This document shows, piece by piece, positions 52,395 through 64,000 of a DNA stretch of 64,000 nucleotides (within the stretch, counting starts at the first letter, position 1; the number at the start of each line of letters is the position of its first letter). Under the pieces are notes generated by a model. It was not told where the DNA came from. It saw only the letters and a list, made by a program, of their open reading frames with translations, and did not search any database. Both the position numbers and the translations under genes were made by a program. This stretch comes from Vanilla planifolia (lineage: Eukaryota > Streptophyta > Magnoliopsida > Asparagales > Orchidaceae), in the NCBI GenBank assembly GCA_023846275.1, contig CM043878.1:12779501-12843500 (forward strand), in the 5' to 3' direction.

Positions 52395-55221
52395 CCTTTT
52401 TTCCAATTTGAATATTTATGATTAGAGTTTATAAAATATTAATTTATTTTTTATAACATGGAGAATGAAGAAAATTTCTTTTGAATATTTTAATTTAGCA
52501 GAAATGTAGTCTAATTATTTTTAAAATTTTTTTATTTAAAAATATAAATAAAAAAATAATCTCAAAAGAAATATTATCGTTATATATTATTTTTTTATTT
52601 TTAAAATGAAATCCTAAAATATTAATTGAAAAATTAAAATATAAAATTATTTTTTCCTTTTATCAATAATATAATTTACTTGTTTATCATTCATGTTACA
52701 AAGAAAATTAACAAGGGATCGTTCTCGTGATCTACGATTCATATAAATATATTTATAATGAGTAGAGAAAATAAATATAAAATTCAAAACCTAAATAATA
52801 TTCGCAACTTGATAAAATGGCTCAACGAATTAAATAGAATTATATGCGAACAGAATCCCAAAATTTAAGTATAGTATACTACAAAAATGTAATAAAGGCT
52901 TCTTCGTAATTCACTTACGGCTATCAAATTATAAAAAAAATTAACAAATAAATTTTTACGGAAGCATTCGATAATATGAGCAGCCAAACGAAACTGCAAA
53001 AATTACTCGATAAATAAACGAATAAACATATTTATTAATACACATATTTATTTATTTTTCTTCTCTCAATATTAAATCAGAGTATTATGATAAATAACTA
53101 TTTTAATTATTTATTAGTTCAATGTTTTATTCTAAAAACAAAAACTCTAAAATTTCTTTCATATATTAAAAGTAAAGAGTGGATATTAGTTTTCATATCG
53201 ATTATATAATATAGTTGTCATTTATATTTTAAATTAATTGAATATATATATATATATATATATATTATTTAGAAGAGAAAAATAAAAATTTGAAAATATG
53301 GGAGATTCATGACGAAAACTAAATACAATTGTTAGAATTAGAGACTAACATGATGTCATAATATAAAAAAAATAATTTAATAACACGCTAAAAGAAGCCC
53401 AAAAAATCGTGCGGAAATGTTTTTTTTGATAATTCAATTATACAAACTAAATCATTAGACAATCGACATGGGTACTTTTACTTAAGAAATTTGTAAATTG
53501 GATCACGATAAAAATATAAAAAATGCGTCATAATATTTATGGTTTTCTTTAAATTTTAATCGATTATTTAGTTAAATTGAAAAAAAAAAAACGATAAAAT
53601 GTACATGCAGTTGTCTTTATTAATACCATTTGATAATGACTTTTTAAATATATTAAGTACAACTGAATCTTAAATTCATAAATATATCTGATAATTTTCA
53701 TAACTTTTTTGAACCTTCAAACGTAATATATTTTCTAAAACTTTACGAATAATTCACATGGAGAAAAAGAGATTTTTATTATAAAAAAATTCCTAAAACT
53801 AATTATATATATGTGTGTTGATAGTTAATCACAAATATTTTTGTCATTACATTTGTTGAGAAAGGTAGTAAAATAATATTTATTTTTCAAAATCTTTTTT
53901 GTTAATTAATTCATTTATGTTTAAAAGTTTTTTAATTTTTTTATATTATATTTTTTTTTGTTCTTTTGAATCACTATTATTCTTAATAGTATAAAGAAGA
54001 CATAAAATATATGCAATGAAAATAATTTTAATGATTAAATTTATTTATAAAAAATATAGTATGCATTAACTCTTATATATTATAATTTATGTTTAATACG
54101 TAGAAACCAAATATAATATATATAATATGTTAAGTTAAAAATTACAGTTTTATAATAATATAATCTTGAAAATTATGTAATATAATCATATTATTTATAT
54201 TTGACAAAATAAATTCACTCTACTAACTTAATTTCATATTATAAAACATTTTTTCACTAATAAATTCATTTAAGTTAGAATTTTTTTAATTTTTTTAATT
54301 TTTTTAAATTTTTTAAATATATATTTTATATCACAATTATTCTCAACAATAATAGCTAATATGATGTGTATCAAGAAGAAAACAATTTTTACAATTAAAT
54401 TTATTTATCTAAATTTTATTATTTATCATGAATTAGTGAAATGTATAAATATTAATGTTATTTATTTTATATTTTTTTAAATAAAAATTGATTATACACA
54501 TAAAATCAAAAGTAATGTAAAACATATAACATTTTTATTTATTGGTTTCCTAATTAAAAAAAAGAAAAAAAAATCAAACTCACAATGCACGTATTTTTTT
54601 AGTAGTCATCAATAATGACAATACTTTTATTTTAGTCACACATTATTAAATTATACAATTGTCAAATATCAAGACAAATGGTGAGTCAATTAAAACAAAA
54701 TTTCTCCTAAAATATCACAATTTTGTGGGGTTATCATTTGCATAAGTCACATATTATATTATATATAAAAAATATAAAATGATAAACAATTCTAGAATAT
54801 GTGAATATTACAATAATTATGAACGTAGAATATTCAAAATAATTGTTCGTTTTATATATTTTTAGTATTTCGATTTTTCAGTATGATTTATTTTTTATTT
54901 TTTATTATTCTTCTATTTTTTTTTTGTTTTTTAATAATTTAAAATCTTAATTTTTATTTAGAAATAATAAAATTTTTTAAATTTATATCATTATTTTTTA
55001 TTAACAATTGATTTAATAATTTTAATGAAGAGGTTCATGTTTTGATATAGATATTTACATAAAATCCAAAACTTTAATTTATTCCTAATAAATAATAGTT
55101 TAATATTTATTTTGAAATGCTTTTGAAAACAGGCAGCGTAATTTATATTTTTCCGAACTTCGAAAAAAGAAAAAAAAAAAAAAAAGAATACGTTTAAGCA
55201 ATGCACTTTTTTTTTTTGGTG

Positions 55222-55459
55222 TGTCCCGCACAATAACAACTCGTACAATTATAGGACCGTCCGCATAAAAGTCCTGATGCGGACGCCGAAAATGGCCAAA
55301 ATCCGTGAGCTAACACTCACGGTTTTTCTGCGAAATCGCCGAATCCGAAGGGTTATTCAGTTTTGCAATGTCGCACAGAACTTTGATGCGGACACCCGCA
55401 AAACTACGAAGGCGACAAACATGCGACGTTATTTTATTGGGTAATATCTCCACGTTTTT
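55222..55459 (+). ncRNA. Element A, unit 16
   Basis: Same variant set as unit 15: two P2 loop changes and GTTATTTT near the 3' end. Confidence 0.55.
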
Positions 55460-55787
55460 ATTTTTAAATGTTTAGGGTACTAGGTTATTCGTAAAATGTT
55501 TTCTAAATTTTTCTATTGGTGAAATATCAAAACAATTTTCATAATTTTTTTAATAATTAATATTAATATTTTCTAAAAAAATATATTTTAAATAAATATT
55601 ATTTTTTCTCTCTATCTTTCTATTTCTTCATTTTTTGTCTTTTATTTTATTAATAAATAGATTTTTATATTTACCTTGCAAATTTCTCTCTAAAATTAAT
55701 ATGATATGCATAATAATTGTTATTAAAATATATATTTATTTATAGCCATTCATTCTTTTGCAAAAATACTTCCGTTTATTTATTATA

Positions 55788-56017
55788 TGTCCCGCACCGT
55801 ACAAAATATAAATTGTATGCATATGGCCGCATATTTGATGTATGCGGACGCAAAAAAACCGTAAAACCCGTGAGCGAACCATCACGGATTTCTGCATAAA
55901 TTTGCCATGCAGCGGGTGCCAAATTTTGTGACGGTCGCATAGAACGTTCTGTGCGGAACGGCTTAATATAAAAACATCTATTCTTATGCGGCTTAATTGT
56001 AGGATTCTCGGCGTTTT
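55788..56017 (+). ncRNA. Element B, unit 16
   Basis: Identical by eye to the unit 1 element B. Confidence 0.55.
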
Positions 56018-56858
56018 CCTTTTTTCCAATTTGAATATTTATGATTAGAGTTTATAAAATATTAATTTATTTTTTATAACATGGAGAATGAAGAAAATTT
56101 CTTTTGAATATTTTAATTTAGCAGAAATGTAGTCTAATTATTTTTAAAATTTTTTTATTTAAAAATATAAATAAAAAAATAATCTCAAAAGAAATATTAT
56201 CGTTATATATTATTTTTTTATTTTTAAAATGAAATCCTAAAATATTAATTGAAAAATTAAAATATAAAATTATTTTTTCCTTTTATCAATAATATAATTT
56301 ACTTGTTTATCATTCATGTTACAAAGAAAATTAACAAGGGATCGTTCTCGTGATCTACGATTCATATAAATATATTTATAATGAGTAGAGAAAATAAATA
56401 TAAAATTCAAAACCTAAATAATATTCGCAACTTGATAAAATGGCTCAACGAATTAAATAGAATTATATGCGAACAGAATCCCAAAATTTAAGTATAGTAT
56501 ACTACAAAAATGTAATAAAGGCTTCTTCGTAATTCACTTACGGCTATCAAATTATAAAAAAAATTAACAAATAAATTTTTACGGAAGCATTCGATAATAT
56601 GAGCAGCCAAACGAAACTGCAAAAATTACTCGATAAATAAACGAATAAACATATTTATTAATACACATATTTATTTATTTTTCTTCTCTCAATATTAAAT
56701 CAGAGTATTATGATAAATAACTATTTTAATTATTTATTAGTTCAATGTTTTATTCTAAAAACAAAAACTCTAAAATTTCTTTCATATATTAAAAGTAAAG
56801 AGTGGATATTAGTTTTCATATCGATTATATAATATAGTTGTCATTTATATTTTAAATT

Positions 56859-56864
<6 letters not shown>

Positions 56865-56930
<66 letters not shown>
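56865..56930. repeat. Expanded (AT)33 tract, unit 16
   Basis: 66 nt of perfect AT dinucleotide, separated from the other expanded tracts by two units with 24 nt. Confidence 0.95.
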
Positions 56931-56934
<4 letters not shown>

Positions 56935-58884
56935 TAGAAGAGAAAAATAAAAATTTGAAAATATGGGAGATTCATGACGAAAACTAAATACAATTGTTAG
57001 AATTAGAGACTAACATGATGTCATAATATAAAAAAAATAATTTAATAACACGCTAAAAGAAGCCCAAAAAATCGTGCGGAAATGTTTTTTTTGATAATTC
57101 AATTATACAAACTAAATCATTAGACAATCGACAAGGGTACTTTTACTTAAGAAATTTTTAAATTGGATCACGATAAAAATATAAAAAATGCGTCATAATA
57201 TTTATGGTTTTCTTTAAATTTTAATCGATTATTTAGTTAAATTGAAAAAAAAAAACGATAAAATGTACATGCAGTTGTCTTTATTAATACCATTTGATAA
57301 TGACTTTTTAAATATATTAAGTACAACTGAATCTTAAATTCATAAATATATCTGATAATTTTCATAACTTTTTTGAACCTTCAAACGTAATATATTTTCT
57401 AAAACTTTACGAATAATTCACATGGAGAAAAAGAGATTTTTATTATAAAAAAATTCCTAAAACTAATTATATATATGTGTGTTGATAGTTAATCACAAAT
57501 ATTTTTGTCATTACATTTGTTGAGAAAGGTAGTAAAATAATATTTATTTTTCAAAATCTTTTTTGTTAATTAATTCATTTATGTTTAAAAGTTTTTTAAT
57601 TTTTTTATATTATATTTTTTGTTGTTCTTTTGAATCACTATTATTCTTAATAGTATAAAGAAGACATAAAATATATGCAATGAAAATAATTTTAATGATT
57701 AAATTTATTTATAAAAAATATAGTATGCATTAACTCTTATATATTATAATTTATGTTTAATACGTAGAAACCAAATATAATATATATAATATGTTAAGTT
57801 AAAAATTACAGTTTTATAATAATATAATCTTGAAAATTATGTAATATAATCATATTATTTATATTTGACAAAATAAATTCACTCTACTAACTTAATTTCA
57901 TATTATAAAACATTTTTTCACTAATAAATTCATTTAAGTTAGAATTTTTTTAATTTTTTTAATTTTTTTAAATTTTTTAAATATATATTTTATATCACAA
58001 TTATTCTCAACAATAATAGCTAATATGATGTGTATCAAGAAGAAAACAATTTTTACAATTAAATTTATTTATCTAAATTTTATTATTTATCATGAATTAG
58101 TGAAATGTATAAATATTAATGTTATTTATTTTATATTTTTTTAAATAAAAATTGATTATACACATAAAATCAAAAGTAATGTAAAACATATAACATTTTT
58201 ATTTATTGGTTTCCTAATTAAAAAAAAGAAAAAAAAATCAAACTCACAATGCACGTATTTTTTTCGTAGTCATCAATAATGACAATACTTTTATTTTAGT
58301 CACACATTATTAAATTATACAATTGTCAAATATCAAGACAAATGGTGAGTCAATTAAAACAAAATTTCTCCTAAAATATCACAATTTTGTGGGGTTATCA
58401 TTTGCATAAGTCACATATTATATTATATATAAAAAATATAAAATGATAAACAATTCTAGAATATGTGAATATTACAATAATTATGAACGTAGAATATTCA
58501 AAATAATTGTTCGTTTTATATATTTTTAGTATTTCGATTTTTCAGTATGATTTATTTTTTATTTTTTATTATTCTTCTATTTTTTTTGTTTTTTAATAAT
58601 TTAAAATCTTAATTTTTATTTAGAAATAATAAAATTTTTTAAATTTATATCATTATTTTTTATTAACAATTGATTTAATAATTTTAATGAAGAGGTTCAT
58701 GTTTTGATATAGATATTTACATAAAATCCAAAACTTTAATTTATTCCTAATAAATAATAGTTTAATATTTATTTTGAAATGCTTTTGAAAACAGGCAGCG
58801 TAATTTATATTTTTCCGAACTTCGAAAAAAGAAAAAAAAAAAAAAAAAGAATACGTTTAAGCAATGCACTTTTTTTTTTTGGTG

Positions 58885-59122
58885 TGTCCCGCACAATAAC
58901 AACTCGTACAATTATAGGACCGTCCGCATAAACGTCCTGATGCGGACGCCGAAAATGGCCAAAATCCGTGAGCTAACACTCACGGTTTTTCTGCGAAATC
59001 GCCGAATCCGAAGGGTTATTCAGTTTTGCAATGTCGCACAGAACTTTGATGCGGACACCCGCAAAACTACGAAGGCGACAAAAATGCGACGTTTGTTTAT
59101 TGGGTAATATCTCCACGTTTTT
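58885..59122 (+). ncRNA. Element A, unit 17
   Basis: Combines the CGTCCTG loop change of unit 14 with the ACAAAAATG change of unit 13. Stems are intact. Confidence 0.55.
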
Positions 59123-59451
59123 ATTTTTAAATGTTTAGGGTACTAGGTTATTCGTAAAATGTTTTCTAAATTTTTCTATTGGTGAAATATCAAAACAATT
59201 TTCATAATTTTTTTAATAATTAATATTAATATTTTCTAAAAAAATATATTTTAAATAAATATTATTTTTTCTCTCTATCTTTCTATTTCTTCATTTTTTT
59301 GTCTTTTATTTTATTTATAAATAGATTTTTATATTTACCTTGCAAATTTCTCTCTAAAATTAATATGATATGCATAATAATTGTTATTAAAATATATATT
59401 TATTTATAGCCATTCATTCTTTTGCAAAAATATTTCCGTTTATTTATTATA

Positions 59452-59681
59452 TGTCCCGCACCGTACAAAATATAAATTGTATGCATATGGCCGCATATTT
59501 GATGTATGCGGACGCAAAAAAACCGTAAAACCCGTGAGCGAACCATCACGGATTTCTGCATAAATTTGCCATGCAGCGGGTGCCAAATTTTGTGACGGTC
59601 GCATAGAACGTTCTGTGCGGAACGGCTTAATATAAAAACATCTATTCTTATGCGGCTTAATTGTAGGATTCTCGGCGTTTT
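59452..59681 (+). ncRNA. Element B, unit 17
   Basis: Core identical by eye; the AAATATTTCC variant lies just upstream, as in unit 13. Confidence 0.55.
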
Positions 59682-60522
59682 CCTTTTTTCCAATTTGAAT
59701 ATTTATGATTAGAGTTTATAAAATATTAATTTATTTTTTATAACATGGAGAATGAAGAAAATTTCTTTTGTATATTTTAATTTAGCAGAAATGTAGTCTA
59801 ATTATTTTTAAAATTTTTTTATTTAAAAATATAAATAAAAAAATAATCTCAAAAGAAATATTATCGTTATATATTATTTTTTTATTTTTAAAATGAAATC
59901 CTAAAATATTAATTGAAAAATTAAAATATAAAATTATTTTTTCCTTTTATCAATAATATAATTTACTTGTTTATCATTCATGTTACAAAGAAAATTAACA
60001 AGGGATCGTTCTCGTGATCTACGATTCATATAAATATATTTATAATGAGTAGAGAAAATAAATATAAAATTCAAAACCTAAATAATATTCGCAACTTGAT
60101 AAAATGGCTCAACGAATTAAATAGAATTATATGCGAACAGAATCCCAAAATTTAAGTATAGTATACTACAAAAATGTAATAAAGGCTTCTTCGTAATTCA
60201 CTTACGGCTATCAAATTATAAAAAAAATTAACAAATAAATTTTTACGGAAGCATTCGATAATATGAGCAGCCAAACGAAACTGCAAAAATTACTCGATAA
60301 ATAAACGAATAAACATATTTATTAATACACATATTTATTTATTTTTCTTCTCTCAATATTAAATCAGAGTATTATGATAAATAACTATTTTAATTATTTA
60401 TTAGTTCAATGTTTTATTCTAAAAACAAAAACTCTAAAATTTCTTTCATATATTAAAAGTAAAGAGTGGATATTAGTTTTCATATCGATTATATAATATA
60501 GTTGTCATTTATATTTTAAATT

Positions 60523-60560
<38 letters not shown>

Positions 60561-62509
60561 TAGAAGAGAAAAATAAAAATTTGAAAATATGGGAGATTCA
60601 TGACGAAAACTAAATACAATTGTTAGAATTAGAGACTAACATGATGTCATAATATAAAAAAAATAATTTAATAACACGCTAAAAGAAGCCCAAAAAATCG
60701 TGCGGAAATGTTTTTTTTGATAATTCAATTATACAAACTAAATCATTAGACAATCGACAAGGGTACTTTTACTTAAGAAATTTTTAAATTGGATCACGAT
60801 AAAAATATAAAAAATGCGTCATAATATTTATGGTTTTCTTTAAATTTTAATCGATTATTTAGTTAAATTGAAAAAAAAAACGATAAAATGTACATGCAGT
60901 TGTCTTTATTAATACCATTTGATAATGACTTTTTAAATATATTAAGTACAACTGAATCTTAAATTCATAAATATATCTGATAATTTTCATAACTTTTTTG
61001 AACCTTCAAACGTAATATATTTTCTAAAACTTTACGAATAATTCACATGGAGAAAAAGAGATTTTTATTATAAAAAAATTCCTAAAACTAATTATATATA
61101 TGTGTGTTGATAGTTAATCACAAATATTTTTGTCATTACATTTGTTGAGAAAGGTAGTAAAATAATATTTATTTTTCAAAATCTTTTTTGTTAATTAATT
61201 CATTTATGTTTAAAAGTTTTTTAATTTTTTTATATTATATTTTTTGTTGTTCTTTTGAATCACTATTATTCTTAATAGTATAAAGAAGACATAAAATATA
61301 TGCAATGAAAATAATTTTAATGATTAAATTTATTTATAAAAAATATAGTATGCATTAACTCTTATATATTATAATTTATGTTTAATACGTAGAAACCAAA
61401 TATAATATATATAATATGTTAAGTTAAAAATTACAGTTTTATAATAATATAATCTTGAAAATTATGTAATATAATCATATTATTTATATTTGACAAAATA
61501 AATTCACTCTACTAACTTAATTTCATATTATAAAACATTTTTTCACTAATAAATTCATTTAAGTTAGAATTTTTTTAATTTTTTTAATTTTTTTAAATTT
61601 TTTAAATATATATTTTATATCACAATTATTCTCAACAATAATAGCTAATATGATGTGTATCAAGAAGAAAACAATTTTTACAATTAAATTTATTTATCTA
61701 AATTTTATTATTTATCATGAATTAGTGAAATGTATAAATATTAATGTTATTTATTTTATATTTTTTTAAATAAAAATTGATTATACACATAAAATCAAAA
61801 GTAATGTAAAACATATAACATTTTTATTTATTGGTTTCCTAATTAAAAAAAAGAAAAAAAAATCAAACTCACAATGCACGTATTTTTTTAGTAGTCATCA
61901 ATAATGACAATACTTTTATTTTAGTCACACATTATTAAATTATACAATTGTCAAATATCAAGACAAATGGTGAGTCAATTAAAACAAAATTTCTCCTAAA
62001 ATATCACAATTTTGTGGGGTTATCATTTGCATAAGTCACATATTATATTATATATAAAAAATATAAAATGATAAACAATTCTAGAATATGTGAATATTAC
62101 AATAATTATGAACGTAGAATATTCAAAATAATTGTTCGTTTTATATATTTTTAGTATTTCGATTTTTCAGTATGATTTATTTTTTATTTTTTATTATTCT
62201 TCTATTTTTTTTGTTTTTTAATAATTTAAAATCTTAATTTTTATTTAGAAATAATAAAATTTTTTAAATTTATATCATTATTTTTTATTAACAATTGATT
62301 TAATAATTTTAATGAAGAGGTTCATGTTTTGATATAGATATTTACATAAAATCCAAAACTTTAATTTATTCCTAATAAATAATAGTTTAATATTTATTTT
62401 GAAATGCTTTTGAAAACAGGCAGCGTAATTTATATTTTTCCGAACTTCGAAAAAAGAAAAAAAAAAAAAAAAAGAATACGTTTAAGCAATGCACTTTTTT
62501 TTTTTGGTG

Positions 62510-62747
62510 TGTCCCGCACAATAACAACTCGTACAATTATAGGACCGTCCGCATAAACGTCATGATGCGGACGCCGAAAATGGCCAAAATCCGTGAGCTA
62601 ACACTCACGGTTTTTCTGCGAAATCGCCGAATCCGAAGGGTTATTCAGTTTTGCAATGTCGCACAGAACTTTGATGCGGACACCCGCAAAACTACGAAGG
62701 CGACAAACATGCGACGTTTGTTTATTGGGTAATATCTCCACGTTTTT
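62510..62747 (+). ncRNA. Element A, unit 18
   Basis: Reference-type sequence with all stems intact. Confidence 0.55.
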
Positions 62748-63075
62748 ATTTTTAAATGTTTAGGGTACTAGGTTATTCGTAAAATGTTTTCTAAATTTTT
62801 CTATTGGTGAAATATCAAAACAATTTTCATAATTTTTTTAATAATTAATATTAATATTTTCTAAAAAAATATATTTTAAATAAATATTATTTTTTCTCTC
62901 TATCTTTCTATTTCTTCATTTTTTGTCTTTTATTTTATTAATAAATAGATTTTTATATTTACCTTGCAAATTTCTCTCTAAAATTAATATGATATGCATA
63001 ATAATTGTTATTAAAATATATATTTATTTATAGCCATTCATTCTTTTGCAAAAATACTTCCGTTTATTTATTATA

Positions 63076-63305
63076 TGTCCCGCACCGTACAAAATATAAA
63101 TTGTATGCATATGGCCGCATATTTGATGTATGCGGACGCAAAAAAACCGTAAAACCCGTGAGCGAACCATCACGGATTTCTGCATAAATTTGCCATGCAG
63201 CGGGTGCCAAATTTTGTGACGGTCGCATAGAACGTTCTGTGCGGAACGGCTTAATATAAAAACATCTATTCTTATGCGGCTTAATTGTAGGATTCTCGGC
63301 GTTTT
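63076..63305 (+). ncRNA. Element B, unit 18
   Basis: Identical by eye to the unit 1 element B. Confidence 0.55.
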
Positions 63306-64000
63306 CCTTTTTTCCAATTTGAATATTTATGATTAGAGTTTATAAAATATTAATTTATTTTTTATAACATGGAGAATGAAGAAAATTTCTTTTGAATATT
63401 TTAATTTAGCAGAAATGTAGTCTAATTATTTTTAAAATTTTTTTATTTAAAAATATAAATAAAAAAATAATCTCAAAAGAAATATTATCGTTATATATTA
63501 TTTTTTTATTTTTAAAATGAAATCCTAAAATATTAATTGAAAAATTAAAATATAAAATTATTTTTTCCTTTTATCAATAATATAATTTACTTGTTTATCA
63601 TTCATGTTACAAAGAAAATTAACAAGGGATCGTTCTCGTGATCTACGATTCATATAAATATATTTATAATTAGTAGAGAAAATAAATATAAAATTCAAAA
63701 CCTAAATAATATTCGCAACTTGATAAAATGGCTCAACGAATTAAATAGAATTATATGCGAACAGAATCCCAAAATTTAAGTATAGTATACTACAAAAATG
63801 TAATAAAGGCTTCTTCGTAATTCACTTACGGCTATCAAATTATAAAAAAAATTAACAAATAAATTTTTACGGAAGCATTCGATAATATGAGCAGCCAAAC
63901 GAAACTGCAAAAATTACTCGATAAATAAACGAATAAACATATTTATTAATACACATATTTATTTATTTTTCTTCTCTCAATATTAAATCAGAGTATTATG

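Larger units (their letters stand above)
50909..54531 (+). repeat. Array unit 15
   Basis: 3,623 bp, CATGGG subfamily, (AT)12 at 53242-53265. Its leader and element A match unit 16, while its second half matches unit 14. Confidence 0.97.
54532..58195 (+). repeat. Array unit 16
   Basis: 3,664 bp, CAAGGG subfamily. Its element A matches unit 15, but its marker and its long (AT)33 tract match units 11-13, so it is a mosaic. Confidence 0.97.
58196..61820 (+). repeat. Array unit 17
   Basis: 3,625 bp, CAAGGG subfamily, (AT)14 at 60529-60556. Its start matches unit 12 (TTTCGTAGTC near 58262) and its middle matches unit 13. Confidence 0.97.
1..64000 (+). repeat. 3.6-kb head-to-tail tandem array (megasatellite)
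   Basis: The whole window is one tandem array of a unit about 3,620-3,672 bp long. Taking TTTTTATTTATTGG as the arbitrary phase, units begin at 1, 3631, 7267, 10891, 14514, 18136, 21760, 25384, 29009, 32634, 36280, 39949, 43621, 47289, 50909, 54532, 58196 and 61821. All copies are direct repeats. Most length differences come from one (AT)n tract (22-74 nt) and from A or T homopolymers; the rest of the unit differs by scattered substitutions. Non-repetitive flank is absent at both ends, so the array is larger than the window. Such homogeneity with shared subfamily variants is what unequal crossing-over and gene conversion produce. No open frame in the unit looks coding. The phase is a convenience; the biological unit may start elsewhere. 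Confidence 0.98.
61821..64000 (+). repeat. Array unit 18 (cut by window end)
   Basis: The first 2,180 bp of a unit. It ends before the (AT)n tract and the subfamily marker, so neither can be scored. AATTAGTAG near 63668 matches units 10 and 14, at four-unit spacing. Confidence 0.97.

Noticed and set aside
1-64000. Ribosomal RNA, 5S, snRNA, histone or spliced-leader gene array
   Set aside because: None of the diagnostic sequences of those genes is recognised in the unit, and composition outside the islands is too AT-rich.
1-64000. CRISPR array
   Set aside because: The repeats are 3.6 kb long and contiguous, with no short repeat and unique spacer pattern.
1-64000. LTR, LINE or DNA transposon as the repeat unit
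   Set aside because: No transposase, reverse transcriptase or integrase frame, no terminal inverted repeats and no target-site duplications. Copies abut directly without other sequence between them.
1-64000. Pure assembly artefact from a small circular molecule
   Set aside because: Units carry distinct, partly shared variants and AT tracts of different length in an ordered pattern, which a falsely repeated single sequence would not show. A tandem multimer of an extrachromosomal circle cannot be fully excluded.

Overview
The window is a single tandem array and no protein-coding gene can be supported in it. A unit of about 3.62-3.67 kb repeats head to tail 17 complete times, plus a partial 18th copy cut by the window end. 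All copies are in the same orientation. The array fills the window edge to edge, so its true length and flanks are not visible. Units are nearly identical and differ by scattered single-base variants, homopolymer lengths and one (AT)n tract. A+T is very high, roughly four fifths or more by eye. This suggests a eukaryotic nuclear megasatellite in a very AT-rich genome. An insect is plausible, but nothing here fixes the lineage.

Each unit has the same layout, given here for unit 1. An AT-rich leader (1-689) contains an A16 purine tract. A GC- and CpG-rich island follows (element A, 690-927), then an AT spacer, then a second GC- and CpG-rich island (element B, 1256-1485). After that come an AT spacer, a mildly GC-richer stretch with small dyads (region C, about 1803-2115), an (AT)n microsatellite (2333-2364), more AT-rich sequence, and an old internal duplication (D1 3007-3147, D2 3362-3507).

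The main observation is that A and B are diverged paralogues. They share a series of short motifs, including GTCCCGCAC, CCGCAT/ATGCGG, CCGTGAG, CTGC, GTCGCA, TGCGGA and ATGCG. The spacing between these is the same to within one base over about 200 bp, and both elements end in T-runs. The shared motifs form hairpins and longer-range pairings, some kept by different bases in A and B. This is the pattern expected of a structured non-coding RNA of about 230 nt. The window would then hold 36 copies of it: 18 of type A and 18 of type B. By eye B does not vary across 18 copies, whereas A has about ten variant sites, all outside the proposed stems. I do not recognise the RNA family. A DNA-level role for the dyads remains possible.

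Shared variants show how the array grew. Units 4-6 and 7-9 look like a three-unit duplication. Units 10-18 show a four-unit period. The (AT)n tract is strongly expanded in units 10-13 and 16. Two subfamilies are marked by CAAGGG or CATGGG near unit position 2566. The short open frames that recur in every unit are by-products of repeating the same sequence and are not annotated as genes.
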